Notes under the pieces: model-generated | Databases searched by the model: none | What the model saw: only the letters and a program-made list of their open reading frames with translations | Told to the model about the DNA's origin: nothing | In this document: positions 10,790-26,100 of the stretch, piece after piece | How positions within the stretch are numbered: position 1 is the first letter of the stretch | Layout of the letters: each line of letters starts with the position of its first letter | Position numbers and translations under genes: made by a program | DNA from: Protonemura montana | Lineage: Eukaryota > Arthropoda > Insecta > Plecoptera > Nemouridae | Assembly (NCBI GenBank): GCA_947568835.1 | Contig: OX387602.1 | Coordinates: forward strand, 26,711,021-26,775,020 | Direction: 5' to 3' | Length of the DNA: 64,000 nucleotides

Positions 10790-11040
10790 TGGTGACGATG
10801 AGCCGCGAAGCACGAAAGTCTAGCGTAGCGAGATAAGCTGGTTGTCGTCGACGGCGAATGTAAGGCACGGACGCCGCGACTCGTACTAACTCGCCGTCGA
10901 CGTCGGCGTCGGCATCGTCGTCGCAAAGGTTGGGCGTCGCGAGGCTTCAGGGCGTCGCGTTGGCTCGACGCCCGGCCAGCGTCCGCGGTCGTGACACGTG
11001 TGGTCCACGCGAACTGTGTCGGGTCAGGCGCGTCCCCAAA
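10790..11040 (-). promoter_or_regulatory. CpG-rich block upstream of gene 1 (putative promoter or 5' UTR)
   Basis: The 250 bp are strikingly CpG-rich compared with the AT-rich flanks and lie 0.2 to 0.4 kb upstream of the gene 1 ATG on the same strand. A CACGTG palindrome (E-box type) is present near 10996, and a GACGTC/GGCGTC run lies at 10899-10923. I see no clear TATA element. The promoter role is inferred from position and composition. Confidence 0.4.
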
Positions 11041-14000
11041 TGCCCGTCTCGAAATTAAAACTGTTAATTTATAAATCGTAGCATTTAATACATTTTTAGA
11101 TAAATACCATATGTAGTTTTGTCACACCCCGGATTATCTTACACAATTTCTTGTCATCTGTTTGTATTTTTTTGTGAATCTTACCTGAAGCGAAGAAATA
11201 ATTAATTTTAAGTTTCATCTGCAATCTTGTAGATGAATAGTTGTTAAGCATATCAAGCCAGAAATTCTGTATAAAACAGGTCGGTTTCCCCATAAGACGC
11301 GCAGCATCTTGCAAGACATTCTATATTTATTTTCCTTACTAAAATCCGCCCGATTGGCGTTTATTTCTCTTTCATCCGAATTTTAATCGGTCACATTTTT
11401 ATGAGAGATTTCGAAGACATGAACCACGCTCGCTCACCGTTGTGGCATTGACTTATTTCTCAGCTCGAAGGAATCCCGACAGCAAATCTCACTCCTAACT
11501 TCAGATATTATGAAACCCATTTGTAGGCCACTGACGCTAGGTTGATCAGGCAAAGTGGGACTCTTTTCAAATCTGGATCTATTCAAAGTCTAACGTGGTG
11601 AGCACAAAAGAAGGAGCGGACATTAGGTAGCTCGATGCAGGTACAGCGGGCAGCATCTCGATCCGCTGGTTGCAACGTCGCCTGTCAGAGGTCACTAGCG
11701 TATGAGCAAAGTTTTGGTAGTTTGCCAGTCGCCGTAGGAGCGCGCCTCGTCGAGAAACGCGCGCGGAGGAAAGTACTACTTTTATCCCCACGCGCGGCAA
11801 TCCCCGAAAGTGCGTTATTATTAATTTGCCCCATTACGGTTACTTAGCTTAACGTCCTAATCACGGGCTCATGCAGAGTGTTACTCGCTTTATGGGAAAA
11901 CTTTGCGGCTAAGGTTGAAGCTTGAACAGAGCTCTTAAAAGATTTTACCAGGATTGCTCTATTGAAGATTTTCTTCTATAAATACTGCGACTTTGCTTGT
12001 ACCTTCAAATCAATCAGAAGCCATTTCATTGATGACGTTTCTTGGACGGCAGGTCCCCCGGATATCCCGCTATCAGAACCTAAATTAAGGAGCGATGCAA
12101 TAAGAAGAGGCGCGTTAAGGAATCAGGCACAGGATGTACGCTTTGCAAACAGGATTAAGTACCTAATCAGCCTGTCGTTAAACCTCAGTCACGACCGAGC
12201 CTGTTTTTTCATGTGTTTCGCGATCTGGATTCAACTCTAGAAGCTAACAGAGGTTTAACTAAACAACGATTCACCAAATAATCGTTGCCACGAAATTGTA
12301 GCAGATTCTTGCAAAGTAAGAGGAGTAAACAAACTCGTCGCATAGTTTCTTTTAATTTAATTTAATATACAAAATTATTTGGTTTTCTGACAACATATGG
12401 AAAGGCGATGAAAAAGGCGATGAAAAGGCATATGAAAGAACTCGGGCGGTGGAGGTGCCATGCTTCAAGTTGCTGGATATTTAGCACATTTTATCTGCTG
12501 ATAGCTCTGAAAGTCTTGTAACAGCATACGAAAGACGGTAGCAGATTTAATTTTCTAATTCCACTTGAGGGTATTCTTTACATTTATTTTCCTCCAAGAT
12601 TTTGATATGAAGAAAAGTTCACCTACTTCCCTCCCGTCTAAATCGCTCGAGAAGTGCCTGGAAAGCAGGAATATTATAAGAAATTCGCTCTGTGCGAACC
12701 CAGTGAGTAATCTTGTTAATTGACATTTGACAGTACAGTAAAACGCTTGTAAATAGGGTTGAAAAAGTATGCAGGAAAGTTTATGACGTCTTGCATCGCA
12801 TTACACGAGTCTCATTTGAAAATGAAACGCCACGGAGTTTCTTTCCAAGTTAAGCAGTTGTCAGCATTGGTAAATCGAGTAGATGGGAATGTAGCAATTA
12901 AAATCGTGTCATCGTTAGAGCAGCATACTTTTTTAAATAAATTATCATTCATTCTCCTGAAGTCGAAAATTAACACAACTAGACTTCGTTATGGTATCCA
13001 TACTCTTCCCTGTACAGATAGCTCCGATCCGCTTTGGCCCTCAATTCCACCCTGCAGCGTTGAGTGGTAGCAATTCAGCACGCCCTGCAAACAAAACTGA
13101 CTGCCTGGAAATGTAGAGCATCAGCTTGTGTAGAGCATGTTCTACATTAACGACCGTTATGCTAACACACATCACGGGGACCCTTTTTCAAATGGTTTTA
13201 TGAAATGATATGATATGAAAAGCTAAGAGAGTGTAAATTGCATTCTGCTTGGCAGTTTAACGCGTTGTTTGACGAAGATTCATTACTTTAGACCTGTCGT
13301 TCTCGGAGTCTTTTTGGTACAAAAAAAGGGTTTGAGAGTAATTGCAAAGTTTAATTTATAATCAAACAAAGCTTGGCAGAAGTACTCGTATGTACGTATG
13401 ATCTATCTACATGCATTCACCCTGAACTTTGAATTAAAACTGTAACCATTCATAAATCTTTTGCACATAATCGTCGTTAGCAAGGATCGCGGGGGAAATT
13501 AATGAGCAACAAAATCCTAGATTTAATGCGTTGCCGAATCCAGTTGGCCATTGGAAGTAATTAATATCTGGGTCAGAATGGAGTGCACATATAGCTTCGG
13601 CTGGCGCAGGGCGACGCAAATTCGCTGGGTGCACTTCAATGTGGTTTAGATGTTGTTAATGCCGTGATGTTTGCTTTTCCGTTCATGCATACGATTTTCC
13701 ATTTGGCTAAACATTTATTTTGGTTTCGACTACACCTAGCTCCAAACATAACGTTCATTTTAATCGGCCACCTGGAAAATTTTCACTTAGGTGCACGGCA
13801 TGTTTCGAGCATCCCACCTCTCGAACTGAAGACTGCCGCAGAACTTTCAATCAGTAACAGTTTTTTTTGTTTTGTTTGTGGTTACTTTGGGATTCATACG
13901 ACTGCTTGCAGCTGAAGACTTACATGTTGATGAAAACCACTTGCCAGAGGTGTCAACGTTACACTAGACGGTAGCGATGTGTTTTTTTCTAGGTACAATT

Positions 14001-14486
14001 ATTAGTGACTTTGAAATATGAAAATGAAAAATTCTTTGGCAGACTTTTTCTTGAATAGTTGCGTTCACGTGAGTTTTCCAGCGAGAAGGGAAACTTCAGA
14101 GATACCGTTCTTTATTTATTTTTATTGGACACCATAGCAATATTGAATAATGTTAAATAATAGCGAGAGCAGGAAAATGAACTCATACGGGTAATTGGTA
14201 GTTGCTTTTCGGTGCTACAAATCCAGCTGAGCGTTGGTTGCAGATCAAAATACTCTTTGACATTTCTTTTGAACGCTCTAAAGCTCTAAAATTCCGTCTG
14301 AAAGCAACTCTAAAACCACACATAAGTTTGAAAGCGCAATATTATAATATCGCACAATAGGCAAGCTTTCAAGTTTTTCAGTCCCATCATTGGCGTCATA
14401 AACAATGTTTCGAACAGACGTGCCATTCTTTGTGAGCCGAGCGATGCATCACGACGCCTTTGTGCGTGACGACGTCGCCCGATAGC

Positions 14487-14510
14487 GACGCCGACGCCGA
14501 CGCCGACGTC
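14487..14510. repeat. (GACGCC)3GACGTC hexamer run
   Basis: Three GACGCC units are followed by GACGTC. The same ending occurs at 8073-8090 and, inverted, at 10899-10923; a related run without it is at 6462-6479. The surrounding bases are also CpG-rich. Confidence 0.8.
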
Positions 14511-17500
14511 AGCTCGCACGCGGAAATGTGTGCCCCCAAATGGAACCGATGCCACACAATACACACTAGGCATTCCTCCTATAGCTCGCTGCGCGACGCG
14601 TTGGAAATAGCAGGCTAAAGGGGCCAGGCATGTTTCTTTGTGTACGATTTGTGGGCAAGCTCGGGGCACGACCCTTGCGAAAACAAGCGGCCAGCGACGT
14701 GATTATTATCACTGGGTCTGCCGGACATGGTTATGAAATTACGGGATCGCTTTGCTTGGCGTGGCCTATGCAAATGTGTACCAGTCAGGACGTTTGATAT
14801 CCAGCATTACCAAGGGTTTAGTCTTGATTTTAAGATTATATGTCTCACTTTGTGAACAATAGATAACTGGTCTACATTCAAAGTGACGTTCTTTGTCTCC
14901 TGTTTTTACCTAACCGGTGATAGCATACATTTCAGACACCCGCTGAGTTTACATAGACACCTTATTATTTTGTAGAACCTATATCCATGTGGGTCAATCC
15001 CAAAAATAGGAACTATTTAATCGAACCGTTTCATAGAGACAGATCCAAAAAAAAACTCGTAAAATTGACTTGTTATTTGAATTTATTCTGAACAAATTGA
15101 AATCGACAACGTGTATCCAATCCGGGTGATCTCTTTATGGATCAAATTGAAGGTCCTCCGATCCCGCGATCTGCAGCGCCAGTTTGCTGTTCAACAATCC
15201 ATGTAATCCACGGATGCGATGCTGTGTTTCATATAATATTCTTCAACATGGAATTCGGTATGTCATGGAATCCGGCTAGTCTTTGGTATCCCTTTCTTGT
15301 CAAAGTCTTTGTACCGCTGCCCGCTAGAGAAATGCTATGATTTCAACGATTAGTGCACATTGTTTGAACGTACACTATTAACCATTACACTCAACACTTT
15401 TACCCAAACATTTCTCTTATATTATGGGAAGTCACGCAAGCTCAATTAGTTAACATATTTGTGGGAACAGGAAAAGTGACTTTTAAATAGTGTATCGGAT
15501 AACAGGACATGTGTAGTGTCGTTTTTGGGTAAAGAAACTATCTCGGTACTTGCCTTGTGAAGTGGTCAGTCTAGTTCAAGGTCAACTGCCTTTCAGTTGC
15601 CATAATGAGCCATTAAATAGGTTACTCTAAAATTATGTGTGGCCTTGTTATGATATTTATGGGGTTTGTCTGTGGGTATGTTCAATTTCCAAGCCAAAGT
15701 TTAGAATACAGCGTGCTGATGACTGCATGGAGAGAGAAGGACAAGGCCAAACTGTAGGCACGATCATTCGAGGGGGAGAGTCCATCGTGAGCAGTTCGTT
15801 GTGAGCGCTCGCCATGTCACCGTGCAGGTAAAGAACCATTTCTTTTCTCTAGGGGTAAAGTTTTTGAAGGAATCATTTTTTTAGTGTCAGCCATATCAGT
15901 GGCATGGAGTCGGCGACTGGGATCAAAGACACTGGGATATTTTACAGTTTTCAACAACAGCTGATGTTGTTGAGAAGTCTTGGCCAAAGACCAGTATAGG
16001 CCAAGTCTTGGCGTCGAGCGAATCTGTAGTTGGAGAAGATATTGTTATAAATAAATATGCATTATGAATTTTATCGACGAAAACTAATTGCTCTCAGTTG
16101 TTCAGGTTATTATTTTGGAGAAAAAAAATGGCACGTTTGTCTAAATATGGAAGTGAGGTTAGGACAGGTTGAAGTGAGGTGCGAATTTGTATTTGGAGAA
16201 GAAATTGGTATGAACAAATATGAAAGAAGAACTTTATCGACTCGCTCTAATTTATTTCAGTTAACTTCCAGGCAAAAAGATGATTTGAATGGTTTGTGAG
16301 CTTTTGTCAATATGTTGAAGTGACGTAGGACAAGTCTAGGTTTGGAGCGAATTCGTATTTGAAGAAGAAATTGTTACTAAAAAATACAAATTATGATTTG
16401 TATAGACAAAAACATACTCTGACAAACTTTTAGGTCCTAAAAATATAGATTAATGTTCATAAGGGCCAGGAAAGAGTATAACACACGTGTCCAATTGGTC
16501 TAACGTTTGATATAGGTGCAAAGTATTTTGGTGAAATAATTGTTTTTATTCCGTTGTCGCATATTTATGTAAGAACACCAGCGTAAAAGATAGATTATAA
16601 TAACATTTGATATTCATAATGATACAAAATTCAGGCTGAAGTCGCCACATGAACTCGCTAACACGACCTTGGTCTCTGATTGGCCCAAATTCAGAGTCGC
16701 CGACTCCATATCACCGACGTGGGTGACACTAAACGAGGCTGACACACCGATCTCTAAAACCCCTCGTTCAAATATGCGTGTAATTTTGAAACGCTGACGT
16801 GCAGTGCTAGCATCTGTCAGCTAACGCACCATGCCTCGAATTCCCAAAGCTCGGCTAACTTAACTCCCACGGGTCAAGCCGTGTTTACATTGGTGCGATG
16901 TGACCTGGGGTCAAGCCATATAGGTATCAGCACTGGATTCGGTCCCCACTGGAGATGCATTTGACATGTTTGGTCTAAATTTTGATGTTTCCACTGGGGA
17001 AGTGCGAGTGGTTGCTGGTTAGTAAAAACTGAACAGCTAAAACTGAGAAAGGCGGTCGTAAAACATCAATCAACTTCGATCCTAGTCAAAACTAAAGCAT
17101 CTAAACTACAAAATCATAAAGGCGTTGCCTTCGGCAGCTCGCGTAGAGTTTAAGTTTCGTTGTCCAGACCGCTTCATCGCTTTTCCGTGGATTCAAAGAG
17201 GTCCGGTCTATGGAACAAAGTAAATACTCCTCTTGGTCTAGTTCACGTAGCGGGGATATGCTTCATTTTCAGCCGAGTGCTTTGGCGGGAGTCAGAACCC
17301 GGATGCAAATTCTGAAGGCCAAAACGGTTCCTCCAGCTAACAGATATCGCAAGGCCTTCGCTCACTGTATCAACTGTTCATGTTCTACGTTTGGGAGGGG
17401 CCTTGCAGCGAAATGAAACATATATATAAATAGTGATCATGTAATTAGTGTACCGGTTTCGACAACATGATAACGAACATCAGCTAGCCACTGGAAATTT

Positions 17501-18736
17501 GCCATGCACATTTCGAAGTTGGTTTCTAACAAATTGTGTAGCCCGCACATGCTAAGCACAACAATACAGAATCTGCACAGACATGCAGTACCTTCTTACA
17601 GACATGCAGCTTTGGAAGTTTGCGCTTCCAAGGTGGGGGCAGGATTAACATTAAGCAATGGCAACTAGATTTCGTCTCTCTACTTCATCGATTCGTAAAA
17701 CGTAGGCTGTGTGAAACACCTACGCAACGTCATATTCGGTACCTTTGTGTGAAATATGCTTATTGCCTATGCGCTCAGACCACTCGTTGGGTCGTATACG
17801 GTATAATTACCAAACCACGAACGCAAAACGCAAGCGACAAGTAATTTACAGTGTTTACATGGGCAGAAGCGACGGTCATTGGTTTAAGTTGGTAAACCTG
17901 TTGATTTAAATTACCAATACCGCACTTTTTTGTGTTAGCTTAATGCTACTTTTTCCAAAGCTTTCTTTTGAAACACATTCTCAATTGTTTGAGGGTACGG
18001 AATGTCTAAGATATAAGCGGCATTACCGAAACGGTACCTATAAACTTAGTGCAAGCGTGTCTAAGCTAACCTAGAAACTCATGGACGCTAGAAATGTATT
18101 TAAAAATATTCGGGGGCAATTTTTAGTCCAGGAAAAATGTTCCTATTATTATTTTATTATTTTGCATGAGGCCACTAAACATAGTTGTAAGCGGTCAGTC
18201 CCCGAAGGCGCAGAAAATAAACTTCAATTTTACACTTACTAATGCGCATTAAACATCATACGATTACTAACGACAGTGATAATGTTTTTCATAGAAGTTA
18301 TAAATTAACAAATAAAATGAATTGCGCGCCATGAAACCACACACTCATAAATATATTTAAAACAGAATGCCCACGTATTGTTACGTCACCATCATCATAC
18401 ACTAAAATCATGACGCAAATGTTATGCTTTTGATATAAAACAGCTGATAAAATACGCTCGATGCACAACACAACATTTAAGTGTTAACCATTTGAAATTA
18501 AAAACAGAGGTAAAGGCACCAAACGCTATTCCATCCGCAGCAGACGAATAAATTGAGTGGAGCACTCCTTGATCTGCATACTTCCAGCAAAACGAGTTGT
18601 CTATCCGTTTGTAGTGAAATGCAATAAGTTTTGTTATTTTGAGGAGACTAAATTATAGTGCAGTATAGTTTAAATTCTCAGCGCTGCATGGCGGAAATCA
18701 TTACCATTAATTAATACACCGCAAGCTGATATAACT

Positions 18737-18752
18737 GAGCGAGCGAGCGAGC
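18737..18752. repeat. (GAGC)4 microsatellite
   Basis: Four perfect GAGC units. Confidence 0.85.
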
Positions 18753-21700
18753 GGGGCATGATACGCCAGCACACCACTACAGGCACCCCGGCCGGCAGCG
18801 CCCGTACATTTTCATGTTGGCCACGTTCTGTCGTTAAACGAGGCAATGTAATTATTATTTAATGGCATGCAGCCGCACCGCGGGTAGCTTGATGTCATTA
18901 CCCGATGCAGAAAATTCAAAAAATGCAATAAGAGTTGTTTTTTTGTGAGCATCATTGAAATCGATATCACAGAATTGAGAGTTCCTTAAATTTTCAATTC
19001 TTTCCTCTTGGATTTCACTGTCATGCACGGGATGAAGGCGTATAGGCAAGATATTATATGGATCTTCGTCGCACCGCATGGAAAGATTGCTTTCATTCTA
19101 TCGTCAATGAGATAGGTAGGAATAAGAACTTTTATTTTTTGGTCATTATTTTTACTCTTTTATAATGCGAATTGCATTCCGTATATTCTTTGCATGAACC
19201 GAGCGGAAATTCATCTCCCGCTGTGTATGAGACGTGAAAGAGTGTACTGGTGCAGTGGGATGCAGCTCACCAAACAGTCGTATTTCTAAAGATTTTTTTG
19301 CAATCGGACTTTTCTATTCTCCTGATAAGCTTTTCAGCAGAGTCCAATCGCCTTCGCTGTTGAAGATAAATTTGATTTAGATTCCCTTCTTCATGACCGC
19401 CTATATCACCCACTCACTTGCAATGTAATTTCACTAGGACAAAGTGTCTATGTACACGTGCAGAAGTAAGTTAAAGTGTGAGATATACAATATTGTACTC
19501 GCCATCTCAAGTTTCGTCACTCCGGGAGTAGGATTTTATTTTTCCGACCGGTCTAGATTTTCAGCTGTTGACTAGTTGATTAATTAACATCTTGTGTGGG
19601 TGGGGGCGCCTTTCTAAACTCAGGAAATCGGAAGGCGCGCCGATCGAATATCTCCGGCACTCGATCGCGAATCTGGCATCTGGGCCATGCCGCTTGACGG
19701 CCGTACGAAATTCGCGCTATTCTCCCCATGTCATGGCTAGAGTCTGTAGAAGATGCTGAGGAACGCAGTTAGATTGCGTGCGTGGTGGTGGGAGGTACTT
19801 ATTCGGCAAAATTTCACTGATTGTCGTTGATTTTCTTTACGGGGAAAATCAGACGGGTTTCAAAGATTTTATCAGCGTGAGGCTTTGAAAGAAACTAGAG
19901 TGAATGTTCCGTGTTTTCATGATGAAAACATATTCCGAAACCGAAGCAAACTTCGTAAAATAAATATTAATGTCTAATGATAAATACGACGATGTCAGAC
20001 CCTTAATGTTGGGTCATGCTCGTGCAGAGAAAGTTCAGGTAGAAATCGTGCCGTAGTGCCCGGCCTATCATAATAGACCGAAATTAATTACTGCTTCTGT
20101 CCCATGATCATCGCTGAAAATATATCACTCTCGCGGAATTTCCTTGCTATATTGAGAAAATGAAGTTTATTTGGGCAAGATCTAGGAATAATAGGCAACT
20201 TTTATTCGATCAGCGCAGCGAGCTTAGCGAACCCTTTCAGTTGGACAGTTTGATAAAATTTTCAGAAAAATCTTCCTGCGTTTTTGCTGAAGCAAAAGAA
20301 AGCAACTTGAAGCAACACAAAGTGAAGCAACTTTAAATACGCATCTGGATTTTCCCGACAAATTGATGTAATTGCATCAGCTTGACATATTTTTTTATCC
20401 ACTCTACCGAAAGGCGATTCCTTAGCCCCTACAGCATTAGAGCGCTAAATCGTAAAGGCTGGTTAAAAATAAGAACTGCCACCCAATCACGTCGTTTGAT
20501 TCCCTATGTGTTTTTAATCTCGTCCAGAATTCCCGACCGAGCTCCTCAATCCAGCCTGGCGCTCCTTTGAATGGGAATCGTAGCAGCTTCAAAACTCAAT
20601 GTACCGGCTCCTGGCTGACTTTGTCACATTTTGTTTTAGCACTCCCCTTTGTCCTGAACTTGATTCGCATCTCACAGTTAATTATAATAGCAGGTATTAT
20701 TGGAATAAATCTGCTTAGACTTCTCAAATAATACGCGAATTCGACGGCGCAGTGCTTCTTAACATTAGGAAAGGAAGTCGTGTCTCAGAATAGAAATTTC
20801 TCGCAGCTACAGAGTAATTTTTTTGTTTGTGAAATATTGCTCAGCGAGCAGGAGTTGATAATAATGCAACGGCACACTTTGAAAATGAATTCCGCGGGTT
20901 GGCGCGCAGAGCATTCGTCACTACACATTGTTTTGTGTAAGCTCGTTTTAATGAAAACAAAAAAGGGAGACACATGAAGTGGTGCAAAATTTCCTCGGCA
21001 GCGAAAAGATGATAGATTTGTTTTTGTCGCCCATACACAAGTGATGCATTATTGAACAAGGCGTGACGAACACGGGAATGATAACCGTGAAGGAGTATTC
21101 TTTTTACTCGAGACGCTATGCAAAAACGGGTGCACTAAAGCTTGAATCATTTTGATTCGCTTACATGTTCTTGCTAGGTTGTTGAAAGCATCGAAATGTG
21201 TATACAATATCCAACGGCGGGCGCTGCGAGAGGACTAGAATCGGAAATGTGTTCAATTTGCCTCTGCAGCTAATCTGTTTGAGATAATATTTCCAGTTTA
21301 AATTTAAAATCATCTTTTGTGACGTCTTACGCCAGTTGAAAGTAACGAACACGCATTGGGCGAGAATGCGATTTCGAACGAGCATCTGAAGCGTTTCTGC
21401 CCGAGCGGTGGAGGTGCCGAGTCGAGGTGCCGGGCTTCGACAGGCTTAAAAACATCAATACATTCTCAAGATTCGAGGATATTTCTGTCGATATCGTTAT
21501 TGCTATTCTCAGTCTATTCTACTGCTATTCTGCATAAAAGCAACAAGCATAGCAAGCTTCTTAACAACAGCACCGAGCTACGATCGAAAAATTATTTTTC
21601 TTCTCTGCAATAGCTTAGAATTTACATTTTGATTTTCACTACAGTAAGCTAGACTGTCACTTTGATTTCAAGAATATTTCATTTAGGAATGATTTTATCC

Positions 21701-23171
21701 ACACCTTGTAATTGAGAAGAGGCTACTGGTAATATTTTAGTAGGTACTATTAATTCACACCCCCAGTCTATAATCGTTTACACCACGAAACTAATCATTG
21801 TTAAGCTCCTAGTAATTAGCACGTTAGTCACATTGTGGGAGCTTTTAGTACCTTGATCAATCTCAGCTTAGGCACCTTAACAATGTCCCCTAACAGGTAC
21901 AAGTTAATCCTGATTAAGCAGTTAACTGTGATTAAGAATCCATGGTGTTAAACTGGGTGAATACCGAACGTGAATTGTAGTGCATCATATTGAATAATCA
22001 CGAGAGCAATTCAGCCAAATACTTAAATTATAATTACTCTGTCGGGGCAAGGTACTTCGGAGAGTGGCAGCAGCTCATCGCTAAGTACTGTCCGCTGTCT
22101 TTGACAATTGGATCTGACAGGCGTGTTCACTGTTTGGAATTCAATTACCCAGGTGAAACCAGAGCTAGAGTTTCTTCGTTTTATTAGATACTTTCATCTG
22201 GTGCACATCCCTGATGCACATCACACCGGCGGGTCGCCTGAAATGAAATTATCGCTCACAATTTCACTGGCAATATGAAAATATCCACGTCTTGGAAATG
22301 CCACATGCATAAAACTGCTATTCAACAAAATGCATATTTTATGAGAGAACTTTGTCTTATGTTTCCCCAAACGGATCGTGTGCATTTTGCATGTCGCAAC
22401 GTAGAGTTTGTGTGGCCCTGCGATTGTTCATCTCCGAAGCCCTTAATGCAGCGAGGGCTTAAAGCATGAGCAGGAGCTTGTTGATTCTTTACTTACCGAA
22501 TACCGAATCTTAAAGACTCTTAATTTTGTTGCTAAAAAAAGCACGTAAGACGGGATTCTTATGCATAGTCATGAATACGTTCCCTGGGGCCAATTAAAAT
22601 ACTACGAGAGATATTGTTATGACTTAAAAACTTTGTAATGCCAAGTCAAAAAAATTCTTTTCATGCAATTTATCATGAAAAGTGGGTAGGTTGGGAATGG
22701 TAACTGTTGGTGGGTAGGTACGAGCCTAAGAGTGCATTGGGGCAAAATATTAAAGGGGACCCTTCGCTTTCCCAGGACTGAAACAGGCAGATTCGCACAC
22801 AGAAGTTGCTAACGTTGTCTGAGTTACAGGTCTGCTTAATAAATATTTGCCAAGGCAAATCACGGTGTGGAGGTATACAATGCTTTCAATGAAGCGTGCT
22901 TCCCGCCCACACGACGACTACCCATGTTCGCCACCTCAAGCGCTCTCGTCGACGTCTCGTTCGCGTAAGACGGACTGGTTTTTGCTCATCTGACTCCCGT
23001 TCCAGCTGCATTATTGAACTGATGTTGTCTCTCATCTCCCATTGGCCGTTTCAACAGCTTCTCTTCAATAACACATGTATTTTAGTTATTAAACACTGAG
23101 CAGTGAATTATTTCATTCGCACTACGCGTATTCGCGTATCTGATTCAAATCTGAAATTACGCGCGTACGCG

Positions 23172-23194
23172 CGTGTGTATGTGTGTGTGTGTGG
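23172..23194. repeat. TG dinucleotide microsatellite
   Basis: A TG-rich run with one TA interruption, preceded by a GCGCGTACGCGCG palindromic stretch. Confidence 0.85.
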
Positions 23195-26100
23195 ACATGG
23201 AATTAGACTCAAACTTTGAAGATCAAACGGTGCCTGGCTCGTTTTGAGAAATTGAACGGGGTATTTTGAATACAGGGTTATTAATATCCTTTGATCTTAG
23301 CTGAGATGATTTTATCCGTCCTATCTCCGTGAAATGATACTGGCTTTCAAATGAGTCTTTCATGCACAAAAATACTACAAGCGTAACAATTTTCCGTACG
23401 GACTTCGAATGCAATTTCAAACTCTCGAACGGAGATCAGTTTCTTGTTTTCGCGCGAAGGGAAGCGAATTTCGGCAGCTAGAATCAAGAAGACTTGTTTT
23501 ATTATACTCGGACGTGACGAATATCCATATTCAACAGATGGAAGACGCCGACTTTGTCGTCGGAGGGGCGACGTCGACCGTGACGTATTGAGCCTTCTCG
23601 ACACCAATACTTTCACTCTATTTCACTCTATTTGTTAGACATCTCGTATTCTTCTTTCCCATCAATAGGAGGAGAGGAAATTCACATGCATATAAAAGTT
23701 TCAACGTGACACTCCTTTCTCGCCGAAGAAGTGCACTTTGCCAGCCACTCTGCCTCTGCGCCCGAAATGACCGGAGAAAGAGGAAGCCTCCTTGGCGATG
23801 GTTCCAGGCCTTCACCGACGTCGATAATTTTGTAATATTCTCTTTCAATCTCTACGGGGGATTCTAGCTGCTTTGTCAGCTAACAACATCTACGTGTTTC
23901 TTAATTTAGACACGTTGTTATTTTTATATTAAACCAAGACGCCACTTTTTTCACACCGTATGCAGGCGGTTTCATCAATCACACTTAATGAATCATATTT
24001 TCTTCTCAGAGCACTCGTTTATTAGCCACCGTCATTTTTATCGATGCAAACTTTTCTAGTGCATATATCCGGCAGATGATCGTATTTAGGTTACTGCTAA
24101 TTCATCCCGTCTATACCGTGCCGCGCTCGGCATGGCTTCTGGCTTCTGATAGGACGGGGCAGCTATGATAAGGTAGCGTGCCAGCTAACTATGCACGCCT
24201 CAGCGCGGTGGTGGCGAGCTCTAAGTGTGACTATTATGTTAGCGCCACCGTGTGCACGGGATACGTGTAAGCTTCCTTACTTTATGAGCTTATTACTTTA
24301 AGTACAAGAGCCGTCCTTCACCCCCGCGCGCCTTTTTTAATCATCCCCCAGTCTCTCTTTACAACTTTTCAAAAGAAATAAAGTAAGAGAGCGAAAACTT
24401 TACATAGGTAATCCAAGCAGTGGAACACGTTGTTTAATCCTGTGAGATGCAATGCTGTGAGGAAAAATAATGGGCTGGCATATACTTCTTCTTAGATTAA
24501 TCATGCTATTTCTTAACATTTTAAAAATACACTCTTTATGTGAGGTGTGCGAAATAAATTCTCGTGCAGCGAGAAAAAGTTTAAAAGTTAACTGCTCACG
24601 GCTCGCCCCTACGGATTGGTTTAAAAAATTAATGCGCCAAACGTCGTTATATGCAAGCGGTCAGCAACCGGAGGGAACCATGTAGGTACGTAGTTTCACT
24701 TTCTGGGAAATCATGACGTTTGCCTTTTGTCGGCGAGGTCGTCGCGCGACGGCGTCTTAATGCCCTCTCGGCGTGATTGGAAACAGCGGCGTGCCCGGCG
24801 TGCGCTTTACGACCTATTACGGGCCCGTGCCCCGCATGCAAACCGCCACGATCATGCCACGCGCTTCCCGCAATCTGCAACCTCCTCAATATTATTTGCG
24901 TTGGAAATCATCCCCTCCCCTCACCAAAAAAAAGCAAAACAAACGCTATTCTCTTCAAATGTCATTGATTCTGTAAAAGCATCGACATTAAATTCAAGTC
25001 CGTCTTCGGTGGCAGCTTTTCAGATAAAATTGTTGTATGGTGTACGATTGACGTGACGTTTTGATTGATGGATACGATTGTTACTGGCGCAGCATACCTT
25101 CCTCGCATTACAAATTTCAGCTAAATTGCTGGGGAAAAGCTCTTCTCAAAGAATGTGTTCGAAGAAACTAGCACCCGGCACCTGGCGTGGGGAGTCGGTT
25201 TACTAGAATTCCAACGGCAACTCGACGTGCCAGCCAAGGTGTCCGGTGGAGGTGCCAAGTTACAAGCTTCATTTTACTGGACGCGGTTGGCAGCGGAGTC
25301 ACGGCCAACGACGATTGCCAATGCAGATGAAATCTCGTTCGGTCTTAGTGCTCATGTTTTACACTACTATTTGCAGATATTGAACGTGATACGGATCGTT
25401 AGATATTTTCGTGCATTATAGACAAATTGCAATTCCTTTTTACGGTTGAAAGCCGGTCGTTTCAGTCTCTTTTTTTTTACTCAGGAGCATGACAAGGGAT
25501 TTTTCTTGCGCAGAGCACAAGGCAAAGTTAAAACGTACACGGAGAAGAGGCCAGATATCACTTCTCCAGAAAGCAATTCATCGAAAATGTCTCTCTTGAT
25601 TTCCCGGCCTGGCTGAAAACGAGACGTTCTCTACAAAGAACAAAATGCGTATTTTTATAAGCATGTTTTCCGAGCGCGGAGGAAAAAATAATTTCCGAAA
25701 AATATTCAGGATGGAAATAAATAGGGAACGAAGCCTCTTGGACGTGTGTTATTGCACCACCAGCACCGGCACAAGACGCGGCCTTGTTTGCCTTAGCGCG
25801 GTCTCTTCTGAGTCGCGTCATCAACGCGAAGTCTTGAGTCGACAAAATAATAATAATATGTCTTCATAAAATGCGCAATCCCATGATTTATTCAAGTGAA
25901 CACCACCTTAGTAATGTCTTGCAACTTATCAGTTACATTTCACGTTGGAAACTGCTTGCTTTCACCTCATGGCAATCGTAGAATGCAAAAGTTGGATGTA
26001 ACTTTGCATCTAATCATAGCTTGCAGTATTTTTTCACGCATCAATTTCACGTCCTCCCAACACACACATAGCTCGAGGAATATCGTACCCTGCAGAAGTG

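Noticed and set aside
24647-25056. GC-rich patch with overlapping frames on both strands
   Set aside because: Several frames are open because of composition. None shows a domain or a fitting splice site pair.
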